Positions 11,901 through 21,327 of a stretch of DNA of 64,000 nt are shown in pieces. A program made the translations under genes and the position numbers. Within the stretch, counting starts at the first letter, position 1. Each line of letters starts with the position of its first letter. The notes beneath the pieces were generated by a model. The model did not search any database, was not told the DNA's origin, and worked only from the letters and a program-made list of their open reading frames with translations. Source of the stretch: Sphaerolaimus hirsutus (taxonomy: Eukaryota > Nematoda > Chromadorea > Monhysterida > Sphaerolaimidae); contig OZ038460.1 of assembly GCA_964036195.1 (NCBI GenBank), forward strand, positions 7,009,504 through 7,073,503, read 5' to 3'.

Positions 11901-13146
11901 TGGAGAAGCAATTATGTTTTGGGAATGCAAGGAAGTGCAGCCATACATAATTTATCAGACAGGAAAAGTGGGAGAGACATGCTACAAATACACACCAATG
12001 AGATTAGACAAAGATGGGCCCTTGTGGTTCAAGAGCCCAGGCAGCAGAGACTTGGTGGAGAAATCACCAGAAGAGGACTGCAGCCACACCACACCGCACC
12101 TGTACAGAAATGAACATGGACAGTGGAAGTCCGCACATGGAATGGTGCATGTCACAGAGACGCCAATTGAAATGACATGGAAAGGACAGTGGCAGGCCTT
12201 CACGTTTGACGCGCCTCACCTGTTCACCAACATTGTCAACAGAGCGACCAATTTCATGGATGTCAGAGGCCAGATTCAGAGACTACAGAATTTGGAGCAT
12301 GTGCAGAACCAGTTGATCGATTACACAGCAGATATGTCATTGGATCCCAGAGTGATCAGAAATTCAATAGAAGGCATTGGAGCTGGAATTGGACAGACGG
12401 CAGCAGGAATCGGCAAGGCATATGGTCACTATATATCTGGAGTATCAAAAGGGTACACTAACTTTATGGGAGGAATGTTGAAAGGACCCTTTCAAGTGAT
12501 CATCAACACAATCGCAATGCTGCTGGGAATCACAATCCTGATAGCTGGAATCGTAGCTGCAGGATACCTGTGGTACAATTGGAGAATTGCCACAGGGAAG
12601 CCAGTGATTCCACCATGCGTATATACATGCATATGGAAATGCATAGTGTGCCCATTCAAATGCATATGGCTATGCTTCAGAGCCATCAGATATACTATCA
12701 AGAAATCAACTCAGAAAGAGACCAATTATCCACAAAGAAAAGTACGCAAGACAGAGTTGAGACCAGCAATCAAGAGGAGAGCCAGATCCAACTCAACACA
12801 GTCCGTCAGATTTGCCAGGAGAGCAGAAACCGAGGACAGAATGGCAAAGTCACTATCAGCATACGTTCAGCCAGATGAAAGTTCAGCTGATGAGGGACAA
12901 GTCAGAGCCAGGAACAGAGACAGTGTTCACATGCCTGATATCCGCAAATTCACCTCACGCGAACGCGCAGGAAGCGACACGGGCAACTACCTGCTTCATC
13001 ATCAGGCTAGGTCGGCGTTGGCATCACCAGCAACTGGACCTACGACTTCACGCACGCCTACAACTTCGCGCACAACCACGTTCACCACCGAGGCAACTGT
13101 GGAAACGCCACTCATCACTTTGGCGCCCACCACCACCAGCATGTGA
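8968..13146 (+). CDS. Integrase fused in frame to env-like glycoprotein (BEL/Pao)
   Basis: The frame is open from 8968 (first usable codon TTG at 8986) to TGA at 13144-13146, 1386 residues from 8986. The first third is integrase. It has a zinc-binding HHCC-type region ending CPTCKK (9358-9375), then a DDE core with Asp at 9466 (GLDYLGP), Asp at 9652 (VISDNATQF) and Glu at 9835 (GGVYERMVG). A DUF5641-like domain (about 10234-10410) follows. With no stop, the frame continues into a hydrophobic segment (10603-10660) that could act as a signal or anchor. Next come about 600 residues with many Cys and the sequons NQT and NKT, a Gly-rich stretch (GIGAGIGQTAAGIGKA), a transmembrane helix (about 12490-12580) and a Cys-rich tail (CIWKCIVCPFKCIWLC). 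This is the layout of a membrane envelope protein. Its class is unresolved; a chuvirid/gB-like class III protein is one possibility, a phlebovirus-like type another. Confidence 0.88.
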   Translation, partial: REREIALKYWIKVTQQNHYKRVAEILATGHSRGSQNSKKTAADQQLIKWLNVQMHQDGILKCHGRMEHTDPQEVTVPLILLPAMATVTQLIVRDQHEKLMHAGVQHTLAAIRQKYWITQGRRVIYNVTRTCPTCKKLGAKPYQLPPMPDLPETRVQRARPFQYTGLDYLGPVWYKMDKDHRKMWICLFTCMVTRAVHLESVLDMTAQEFLNAVRRFITRRGKPEAVISDNATQFKLTEKVLCTSTDKAINTGKEWSEMVKSGAVQTYCSQQQIQWNMTTPMAPWQGGVYERMVGITKKHFKAAVGHRMLTLQELLTLLPEVEAVINSRPISYIYGDVKSLRVLTPKDFLTGEGQIGAPQFDADKDEEFVPRMDNAAKLQKYWETTQQTLDKFWDLWHQEYIPSLRERTQVTHKHGRLTATQEPKVNEVVLIYEENMPRGAWRMGRIEQLEPSKDGQIRSAKVRTANRNVVSRPLNQLYPLEINSKTMDIPETAVTVKVDLLDPAIVQKHVRNQSSNRDSVPNPAQRNSAPDRVLRNATGKATATTSSLVIGMLCMVLMLTGMSESATLRKAGKAYSEVFSRTYVLETSTVRPPSLAAHHGLPPLPSEWPPKSVREMQTYERFKDAIKDHPVEQVISSQSQKYQICTSGRHGHALTVPEEVQCHIPPRNFVKAMKVTLYAQRQIPQKEKAYRCYIRIKEIITHTSFWGAKGITGNFEKYQQVGVVACNYARIHKMFRGTPLVEMEPRVWTTNQTLNVEYSWCCHDKENVVSNFYMEEGTVASLDGKTVISDLQDFSQCRAMMGHCRDHNYGITVWDTENFKHQCAYERIGRFKSEISGQTIIVSKLQAAYSHSNKTKRPIGSECVPGDTYYTDQGGVFIQFDRREDVPVEWAMPGKIVEARESTISGTLYARLDDRNSKFQFLQHVVREMTQAQFAIVWHQLCQLRKNQLDMLTQLFRIDPTLGIRAMLGRQDVHAEWAGEAIMFWECKEVQPYIIYQTGKVGETCYKYTPMRLDKDGPLWFKSPGSRDLVEKSPEEDCSHTTPHLYRNEHGQWKSAHGMVHVTETPIEMTWKGQWQAFTFDAPHLFTNIVNRATNFMDVRGQIQRLQNLEHVQNQLIDYTADMSLDPRVIRNSIEGIGAGIGQTAAGIGKAYGHYISGVSKGYTNFMGGMLKGPFQVIINTIAMLLGITILIAGIVAAGYLWYNWRIATGKPVIPPCVYTCIWKCIVCPFKCIWLCFRAIRYTIKKSTQKETNYPQRKVRKTELRPAIKRRARSNSTQSVRFARRAETEDRMAKSLSAYVQPDESSADEGQVRARNRDSVHMPDIRKFTSRERAGSDTGNYLLHHQARSALASPATGPTTSRTPTTSRTTTFTTEATVETPLITLAPTTTSM

Positions 13147-13188
13147 CATTGCCGCAACAACGGGGTACAGCAACTCTTCCGCCCGGAG

Positions 13189-14489
13189 TGTGCTGACCGT
13201 GGCAAAATGGATGGATAAAGAAATACAGAGAATTGATAATTAGGCTCATATTCGCACATTTACTTATTTGCACTATTTTACTTTTCATGCACTATATTTA
13301 TTTACCACGCAAAATATATTTCTTGCACTATATTATTTATCCATGGAGAATATTTAATTAGGAAAGTGTTTTATAAGTTATCGAAACATTTATGTGGAAT
13401 ATTTAGGTTTAAAGGTCAAATAAGTTATTTTTAGGTGTATTAACATGAAATTAGGCTCATTCAACTCGCCGTAATTTTCTGACCATTATTATATATACAT
13501 TTACATGGTTTACTTGCAATTTGGGAAAGTCAAAACTTGTAAATATTTATGTACTTAGGCCAGCGTCCTAATAGAGAAATAGTGCCCTGTGTGCAACTAG
13601 CATTTACTGTACGTATTTATGAAGCCCTTCGCGTAGGCATAATTATTATAACCCTGCTCACAAGTTATATTATTTTACTTTGTCATTATGGTAAATACCC
13701 TACTCAAATTATACCAAAGAATATATTACAAACCCTGCTCAATTATTATACCCATTTACTTAAGTAAGTCCCAATTTGTCCATTATGAAATATACGTTTC
13801 CAGGAAGTGATTGTTATTATTATATTGAATATACCTTGCTCTATTTACGTCATTAGGAACATTTGCACTACTATTTACAGTTTCGAACCCTATTATATTA
13901 GTTCCAATGTGCGTCAATGTTTTCTGACAAATTGAAGCAAATTAGTAAATCGGCCGAGTTTGCCGACTTCGCGCCTCTCAAGATTAATAGTTTTTCCATT
14001 AGCCCAATTTGTACCTGGTATTTCTTTACCATAATTGTTTGAATGTATGCACGCGCAGTATGAGGCAACTGTTTCGGCTAGATGTGTTTATTTGTTGCAT
14101 TTGTGACTTATTTGTGTATTTGTATTAGGAAATTACTGTAGCTGTTTTTCTATACATGATTTCCGTGTCTTAGCTACTTTGGAAGTTTTTACTTCAGTCT
14201 GCGGACCCCAAGCTACTGAACGAAAATAAGCTAGCGATAGAAACTTCGATTAGGAAGCTCGCTAGACTTTGCGCTTTTGTAATACGCTGTATCTGATCGA
14301 AATAAAGTACCTGAAACAATTTGAACCCCCTTTTCAACACGCAACTACGAAATAAACTCAACTTGGCTGTCGACAAGTGGACGTTCGGCTACAACGGGAA
14401 ATCAACCACTCTAAAGGCCGTTTCTCACTACGGTCTTGGAGTTGCCGGATTCGGTGGTAGAAGACGCTGACTTCGGTGGTTTCATCACA
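13189..14489 (+). repeat. 3' LTR of the BEL/Pao element
   Basis: It starts TGTGCTGACCGTGG and ends TTTCATCACA, followed by the target repeat GGTAG. It lacks the 11-bp duplication of the 5' copy and differs from it at about two bases. The 40 bases before it (AACTCTTCCGCCCGGAG) are not purine-rich, so a canonical polypurine tract is not visible. Confidence 0.95.
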
Positions 14490-14860
14490 GGTAGCTGTAC
14501 ATTCTGCAACTCTGGATCATGCCAGTAACTTCACTTGTAGTTCAAGCTTAACTGAACCAACAAAAAATCATCAAAAAGTTGCAAAAATACACTACAACAA
14601 CAAAAAGAATTTAGCAAAAGTGAACTTTGATGTAACTGAACAGTAAAAAGTATACTCAGCGGACCGCAAAGTATGTGTCCAAAATTACTTTGTGTTTTTT
14701 ACAGATTTGGATACAGATAAAAATTATGAATGACAGAAGAACCTGGTAGTTAAAAACACCATAGTGGAAAAAGATAAATACAGATTGGAAAAACAATGGA
14801 AAAATGCCAGAAAACTGAAAATCGAGCCAGAAAATGGAAAAATAGCCTGGCAAAACGGAA

Positions 14861-15554
14861 CAGAGTTGTTAAAAGGTACGTACGTTTACTCGACAAATAC
14901 GCGTACGCGAGTACGCGGTAAATACATTTACATATACTTTTCAAAAAAATACCGTACGCACTTGTACGCGTACACTTTCAAAGCGTATGCGTACGGAAAA
15001 TGTATTTATGAAAGTTCAATGTGGGACATATTTATAAAATAACTACACTGCTATGTATTAGGTTGTCAACTACCTAAGTAACCTTAATTTTTTGCGTATG
15101 TGTGATCGCAAAAAATTAATGTTACTTAGTTGACAACCTAATATTTACAGAAGTGGTTCCATTGAATATTTTAGATATGTGGGGGTAGTGCCTTTAAAAA
15201 TTTCAAAATTCGCAACCAAGTCGAAATGGTTGTGGAGACAATGGATGTGGTAAACGAGTCGGGAGAACAATGATTTTTATCTCCTAGAAAAAAGAGACCT
15301 TGAAAACTATATAATCTGTCATTTGCTTATAGAAAAACATACGTTGTGATGTACACGTATGAAAAAGTGCCCACTTTTACACATTCTATGAAGAAAAGTA
15401 GTCCTTTCTACACTCACAAAAAAGTACCCACATTTACGCACACGTACGAGTAAAAAAAAGTAATTTACGTTTTCTATACTTTGTGGTGAGTAAAAAAAAA
15501 ATTCCTTATGTTTACATATACTTTTAAAAAAGTTCAGTAATTCTAACAACTCTG
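14861..15554. mobile_element. hAT-like family B, complete copy
   Basis: The left end is CAGAGTTGTTAAAAGGTACG and the right end TTCTAACAACTCTG, flanked by a perfect 8-bp duplication AAACGGAA (14853-14860 and 15555-15562). The subterminal DNA is full of TACGCGTACGCG and TACTTTT-like units. It is inserted into family A DNA and itself carries an 84-bp mariner-type MITE at 15058-15141. No coding capacity. Confidence 0.9.
15058..15141. mobile_element. Short mariner-type MITE
   Basis: It is an 84-bp near-palindrome with ends TTAGGTTGTCAACTACCTAA and TTAGTTGACAACCTAA, flanked by TA (15056-15057 and 15142-15143). TTAGGTTGNC is the usual start of mariner terminal repeats, so derivation from a mariner is likely. 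Confidence 0.85.
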
Positions 15555-15796
15555 AAACGGAAACGAAAAGGTAAAAATTTTTCAGCCGGAAAAACGGAAA
15601 CGGAAAGGTAAAAAATTTTCAGCTACCGGAAAACGGAAAACGGAAAGGTAAAAAATTTTCGGCTGCCGGAAAACGGAAAATGGAAAGGTAAAAATTTTTC
15701 AGCTGCCAGAAAACGGAAAACAGAAAGGTAAAAAAATTTCCTGCGGAAAGGCGGAAATGGAAAACGGAAACGGAAATTTGACACCCTACCGGTGAC

Positions 15797-16234
15797 ACAT
15801 AACATAAACATACAGTGAACACATGGGCAGTACAGTTGGTGTTTAGGAAGTGGATGGGAGATGATTGTGATTCCCATCGTCGATTCATCCAGGTATAAAA
15901 TTCATCACACAAGCTGAATTTATAATTTATGTTAAGTCTTCTGATCAATGTGCTTCGGTATTCATGCAAATGTACCCACAGTGATGGAAAACATGCTAAT
16001 CAAGTCAAACAAAGTCTACTTGTTTCTGACTGTGTAAAGTCAATAGCAAAGCAAGTAATTAACACAAAACACCAGATACTCCGAGTTTGCGGTGCTACAC
16101 AAGATACATGGCTCAAATAAATTTGTTCTTGTTGTGGAAAGTTATTGGCGGAACACGGTAACATAAATAAAGGACTTTGGAAAACCGAGACAAAAGAGTA
16201 ATCTAAATACGTGGGGTTGTAAAAACAACCCATG
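15797..16234. other. Unassigned single-copy-looking stretch
   Basis: No gene, repeat or inverted repeat was recognised here. It lies between the family A target duplication and the next hAT-like element. Confidence 0.4.
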
Positions 16235-16242
16235 ATCATAAC

Positions 16243-17301
16243 CAACGATGGGTAAGTTCTCCAGAGAAAAACACTTTCTGTGTTTTGAGTTTTAAAAAAA
16301 TGAATAGGTACCTGTCAAATCAAATCAACTTTATTACCACACTGCCAGCGTGCGTCAAACGGGTAATACTACAACAAGTGAAAATCTGTCACAACACAAG
16401 CACATAAACCAAACCCGTAACTCAAAATGACAATTGACTTCGCAAGGCAAGCGTTACAACGCGTAAACTGTAATAGTATCAATATTGTGTTTTGAGTTTT
16501 TTCAGGAAAAAAACTTGTGTAACTCTGTTTTTATTTCTGTGTTTTTCTTTTGTAAAAACTATAGTTTTTTCAAAAGTTTCATTTTACAGTGTTTCAATGT
16601 GAAAACAGCGGTTTTCTTATTAAATATTGTTTTGCGCATATTTTAAGTCCACATAACGTCAGCAAATTTATTCAAGTGTCAAAAAAGTCCACAAAAATAT
16701 CCACAATGAGCACACCCACACCACAACATCAGCAACAACAAAATGTCCAACAAATGACAACTTATGCAGTGCTTCAGTATTCTTCAATGGATGTCCACTG
16801 TATGGGAGACTACAGACTAGATTTGAACTGCAACTATACTTGAACATTATTGAAGCCTTCATATCTGAACTACTCAGCTGTCCCAAAAGAGCTCATATTT
16901 TTTAAATTTACCTATAAAAAATCGAATTCAAGGGACAAAGGGTTCATACGGAACGCCTAGTGCTGGGGTTGGGATGATATGACTTTTGTTTGGATACCTA
17001 CTCATCCCATCATAAAATTTGGATACCTTATGCACATATTTACATACATAAACATGCATACCTTATGTATGCACATAACTTATGCTGTTAAATCCAACTG
17101 AAATCATGTGCATTCAATCTTCAGTCACTTTGATGAAAAACTCAAAAACCTTTTCTGTATTTTCTGTGTTTCTGTGTTCTCCAATAACAAACTCATTTTT
17201 GAGTTTTCAAAATTTGTGAGTTTCCGTGTTTCTGTGTAATACAAAAACACAGAAAATCAATGAGTATCTGTGTTCAATTTCTGTGTTTTTTACCATCGGT
17301 G
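16243..17301. mobile_element. hAT-like element, CACCGATGG-ended family
   Basis: The left end CAACGATGGGTAAG and right end TTTACCATCGGTG are inverted repeats flanked by the perfect octamer ATCATAAC (16235-16242 and 17302-17309). The subterminal DNA consists of repeated CTGTGTTTT/GAGTTTT motifs at both ends. The element is 1059 bp and contains no transposase-like frame. Confidence 0.87.
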
Positions 17302-17403
17302 ATCATAACATTTAATTTATTCATTTTACAACACGCTAGAATCCCACGACCTGGATTCGTACGCTCGCGTAAAAGCGGCTGAGCAAACATAACAGATATA
17401 ATA

Positions 17404-18430
17404 TTAGGTTGTAAACTAAATAACCTTCATTTTTTGTGATTTCACATTCATGCATCCCATTCTGTTGTAAATTGGCGGATATTAATGCTGTTCGAGTATG
17501 TTGGGGGTTGGCGTTGGGTCTATGACGAAATGTTTTTGTTTCCTCGAATAATCCCCCAGTCCCGAGATAAGGGGGGTCTATAAAAAGATGTCATTTTGAA
17601 TGGCCGATCTGGACGTTGGGCGGATCTTTTGAAGCTCCATACATCAGCCATTTCTGGGCCGATCTGGGTCGATCAATGCTTAAAATGATCTCAGTAACCT
17701 GGAGATTCCATTGTGATCTTCAGATCATCTGTACATACATAACTAGATTTCCCATACAAGAAAATATTGCAAACTCTTGTATGAAATTATCATTTTGAAA
17801 ATGCATATAGATAACCTGAGCATCACAATGGAATCTGCAGGTTATTGTGATCATTTTAAGTGTTCATCGGTGAAAATCGGCTGAGAAACGCTCGAGTTTT
17901 GACGTTGCACACATCATTCTTCATGCGGTTATTTATGTGGATGGGAGGCGAAAGTTTGAAGTGCTATAACTTTTGATTGGAACGAGATATTGAACTCATT
18001 CGTTTGGTATACCACTTCTTGTGGTCTAAAGTATACTATAGAATGTTCAGATAAATTTATTTGACGCGTTTAAAAACCGGGTCAAATCGGCATAAGGAAT
18101 TTAGACATTACTAATACAACATCAAAAATAGAATCTGACGGTTGTCCCGATCATTTTAAGTGCTGAATGGTCCAAATCGGCCAAGAAATGACCGAGTTAT
18201 TAAGCTTCTAACTCAATCAGCATGATCGGCAATGCAACATGACCACGTTTTTATAGACCCCCTTTATCTCGGGACTGGGGGATTATTCGAGGAAACAAAA
18301 AGATTTCGTCATAGACCCAACGCCAACCCCCAACATACTCGAACGGCATTAATATCCGCCAATGTACAACAGAATGGTACGCATGAATGTGAAATGGCAA
18401 AAAATTAAGGTTATTTAGTTTACAACCTAA
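17404..18430. mobile_element. Long-armed mariner-type foldback element
   Basis: The ends are TTAGGTTGTAAACTAAATAA and TTATTTAGTTTACAACCTAA, with TA on both sides (17402-17403, 18431-18432). The arms are about 180 bp each (17404-17586 and 18249-18430) and nearly identical. They include TTCCTCGAATAATCCCCCAG and the GGGTCTATGACGAAAT block. The 660-bp centre has repeated TTTTGAATGGCCGATCTGG/AAATCGGC-type blocks and no credible gene. The outermost bases match mariner terminal repeats. Confidence 0.88.
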
Positions 18431-18752
18431 TACATTAACTCCTTTGAAAAAATGCAATATTTAGATGCATGCATTAAATAGGATTTAATCAATTGCCGTC
18501 ATCCTAGTATAAAAATCGAGAATGTCATAGAAATACACTCTGTGTCTGTCCATCCCGAATTTTTGTTTAGATGCTCAGTTTTCAGTTTTGTGTACATTTC
18601 CTGCATGATTTTTACGTTTTCTCTGGTCGGTACACAGGTAGGTAATAGTGCCATGAAACCGTAACGATTCGTTACTAACGAAGCATAATGGTGTTTTTTT
18701 AACGAAAATATAAATATAAATACGCGGTGTTCCGGGTAAATATATTGTGAAT
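18431..18752. other. AT-rich spacer
   Basis: No recognised feature between the mariner-type element and the next family Z copy. Confidence 0.4.
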
Positions 18753-18939
18753 ATCGTATTACCTCGAAATACCCCCAGGGGGTTTATTATTTCGCCAGCA
18801 AAATTTGAGGGGGGGATAATTCGAGGGGGGGGGTTTATTCGAGGGGGGGGGACTATTATTTCGCCAGAAATTTTCGGAAATTCCCCATACGCAGACGTAG
18901 AAAAATCTAACAATCACATAGATTTATATGTGTTTATAG

Positions 18940-20035
18940 CAGAGTTGTTCAAATACTGGTATTTTTGGAAAACGTAAACGTAAACGTAAATACCTTTTCC
19001 AAATCTAAAGTATAAATACTAAAACGTAAGGTATTTTTAAAATACCAAGGAATATGTAAAAAAAACGTAAACGTAAAAATTTCAAGAAGTGCCCAATATG
19101 AGCAGAGCTTCTGAAAAGACCATTGTTGTGACATTTTCAACAATGTATACATAATTTCCATCCACATTTTACACTTACATTTCATAGCAAACAAAAAATC
19201 TTATTTTAATTTTTGTCTATTTGTTTACGAATGTTGGTGCTGATGGCCTCGCAGTTTAGCAAACTCATGGATAAGCACAGTCATGGATTCTTCCATCAAA
19301 AATGACATTACTGCAAAACTTCAGCATGATGTGAATAAAACAAAACAGTGAATGTTTGTATAATTCACAACACAAATACATACGCACATTCCACTTTTCT
19401 GTTTGTATTTATAGGTATACTCGGCGTACATGATACTATGCCCTCGCACTGATTTATGTCTCGTGTTGGAAGCGTGCCAATGATTATTAAATCATGCGAT
19501 TTCCGTAAAAAGATTAAAAAAATTCATCGATGTGAATATGTTTATGAATAACATTATAACAACAATCAATTTTATTATCTTTTTATGAAACTCGCACGCG
19601 TTAACCATCGTTGGCACACATCCAGCGGGAACCGCGCGTGCAAGGTGTAAAGTAACCGGAGTATTACACATTCCTAGACACTGTTTATATTCAAAAATTG
19701 ACACATTGATTAACTTTACAATTGATTGATTACATTTATTTACAATATTTTCACTGTCAAAAAGACAAGTACACAACATAATTGTCATTTTTTTACGTCC
19801 ACTGGTATAACTATTTACACAAAATCAATATGTGACTGCGGTAATAGAGCAAATTTCATAGACGCGTGGTTTCGTGTAGCTGGATTTTTACGTTTTCTCT
19901 GGTACCCGGGTAATTGTGCCAGGAAAACGTAACAAAACGTAATGGTATTTTTGGAAAACGTAAACGTAAACGTAAGTATAAATACCCGAATAACCGGGTA
20001 TTTCGGGTAAACGTAAATACGTTTTTCCAACTCTG
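18940..20035. mobile_element. hAT-like family B, complete copy inside family Z
   Basis: It starts CAGAGTTGTTCAAATACTGG and ends TTCCAACTCTG, with the perfect duplication GTTTATAG at 18932-18939 and 20036-20043. The outer parts repeat AAACGTAAACGTAAACGT. A family P MITE (19416-19664) is inserted within it. Confidence 0.9.
19416..19664. mobile_element. TATACTC-ended MITE (family P), copy 2
   Basis: Same family as 1315-1563 but in reverse orientation. It starts TATACTCGGCGTACATGATA and ends with the complement of the TACTCCGATTACTTTACACC end. Confidence 0.75.
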
Positions 20036-20334
20036 GTTTATAGGCATATATTACTGTATATATACACAAAAACCCTTCCCTAACGTCACTTAATCATCAG
20101 TTTTAACATGTGTTCAGCATAGTACAGATCACAAACAGCGGTATTTGTCACGTACGTTCACGTTACACTCAATTTTAGGGGGGGGGGTATTTCGAGGGGG
20201 GGGGGGGTTATTATTTCCTCAGCCGAAATTTAGGGGGGGTATTTCGAGGGGGGGTCAATTCAAGGGGGGATAATTCGAGGTAATACGGTATGTATTTTCT
20301 GTGATGAAATGTTTTTTGCACTGTAAACACACAA

Positions 20335-21260
20335 CTGGTGCCGGTTCCGCAAGTGGACAAGTCAAGAGTTGAGTAAAATGACAAATGGCGAGTTAAGAGT
20401 AAAGTTAAAGTTTAAGATAAAAGTTAAAGTTTAAGAGAAAAGTTAAAATTTAAGAGTTGAGTTAAAAGTTGAATAAAATGTTAAGAGTTGAGTTAAAGGT
20501 TGAGTTAAATGTTAAGAGTTGAGTTAAAGGTTAAAAGTTGAGTTAAGAGTTAAGAGTTGAGTTAAGAGTTGAGTTAAGAGTTGAGTTAAGAGTTGAGTTA
20601 AGAGTTGAGTTAAGAGTTGAGTTAAGAGTTGAGTTAAGAGTTGAGTTAAGAGTTGAGTTAAGAGTTGAGTTAAGAGTTGAGTTAAGAGTTGAGTTAAGAG
20701 TTGAGTTAAGAGTTGAGTTAAGAGTTGAGTTAAGAGTTGAGTTAAGAGTTGAGTTAAGAGTTGAGTTAAGAGTTGAGTTAAGAGTTGAGTTAAGAGTTGA
20801 GTTAAGAGTTGAGTTAAGAGTTGAGTTAAGAGTTGAGTTAAGAGTTGAGAGTTAAGAGACAAGTGGAAAATGATGGTAAAAAAAATAAAAAATAAAAAAA
20901 ATGTGAAATTGGTATCGATACAGCTGTTCGCTGGCATGGTGCCAATGTTGTATGCACGTCATTTGAAAATAATGTATCCAAAAAAATTATCGCTAAAAAA
21001 AAGAAAAAATCACGGAACGTTGTTTCAAATCTAACACTCTCAAGATCCAAATTCATTTTTTTAATTTTTTTTATCATTTTTATTACATTTTTCCCCCATT
21101 TGTCTTTTAAATCAACTTTTAACTCACCTTTTAACCTTTAACTCAACTCTTAACTCAACTCTTAACTCAACTTTTAACCTTTAACTCAACTCTTAACATT
21201 TAACTCAACCTTTAACTCAACTCTTAACATTTAACTCAACTTTTAACCTTTAACTCAACT
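20335..21260. mobile_element. Foldback element with 12-bp minisatellite arm (family M), right end lost
   Basis: The left end GGTGCCGGTTCCGCAAGTGG is shared with 42914-43137 and 53512-55060. The arms consist of AAGAGTT/AAAAGTT units on the left (20366-20865) and their complement (AACTCTTAAC) on the right (21117-21260). The centre (20890-21060) is the reverse complement of the centre of the 53512 copy around 53820-54030. The terminal CCACTTGCGGAACC is absent on the right, so this copy is truncated. Confidence 0.75.
20550..20848. repeat. 12-bp tandem repeat, about 25 units
   Basis: The unit GTTGAGTTAAGA is repeated without visible variation for about 300 bp. Read on the minus strand it gives an open frame of repeating Gln-Leu-Leu-Thr, which is a consequence of the repeat and not a gene. 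Confidence 0.95.
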
Positions 21261-21327
21261 GCATGTTCTATTCTTCCCAATTACTTTACGATTAACAAAG
21301 AAAAGATTTATCTGATGTCGTTTTTAT

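Larger units (their letters stand above)
1928..14489 (+). mobile_element. BEL/Pao LTR retroelement with env-like gene
   Basis: A complete LTR element is flanked by the direct 5-bp repeat GGTAG (1923-1927 and 14490-14494). Two LTRs (1312 and 1301 bp, TG...CA) bracket a 9.95-kb internal region. The order is leader, gag, aspartic protease, reverse transcriptase, RNase H, integrase, then a membrane glycoprotein-like segment. That order, the 5-bp duplication, the DUF1759-like Gag region and the protease type place it in BEL/Pao. The LTRs differ by one 11-bp indel and about two substitutions by eye, so insertion is recent. The coding region is broken in two places in pol (near 8190-8214 and 8966-8989), so this copy is probably not self-sufficient. 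Confidence 0.95.
1629..15788. mobile_element. hAT-like element family A, split by nested insertions
   Basis: The left end TAGGGTGTCAAAAATTT starts at 1629 and the right end AAATTTGACACCCTA stops at 15788. They are inverted repeats of each other and are flanked by the identical octamer CCGGTGAC (1621-1628 and 15789-15796), the 8-bp duplication typical of hAT transposition. Both subterminal regions are arrays of GGAAAACGGAAA-like units (1650-1850 and 15555-15775). The BEL/Pao element (1928-14489) and a family B element (14861-15554) sit inside. Without them the element is about 0.9 kb and has no transposase, so it is nonautonomous. Confidence 0.88.
18753..20290. mobile_element. Family Z element interrupted by a family B element
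   Basis: The left end ATCGTATTACCTCGAAATAC and the right end CGAGGTAATACGGTA belong to one family Z copy with very long G runs. The family B element at 18940-20035 splits it exactly, with duplication GTTTATAG on both sides. The Z interior resumes directly after 20043 (GCATATATTACTGTATATAT). Confidence 0.88.

Noticed and set aside
20524-20937. Minus-strand frame coding for repeating Gln-Leu-Leu-Thr
   Set aside because: It is only the translation of the 12-bp tandem repeat, with no start context or conserved domain.
20335-21260. CRISPR-like or telomere-like array
   Set aside because: The units are directly adjacent without spacers and are not telomeric (no TTAGGC or TTAGGG run). The setting is a foldback element in an animal genome.
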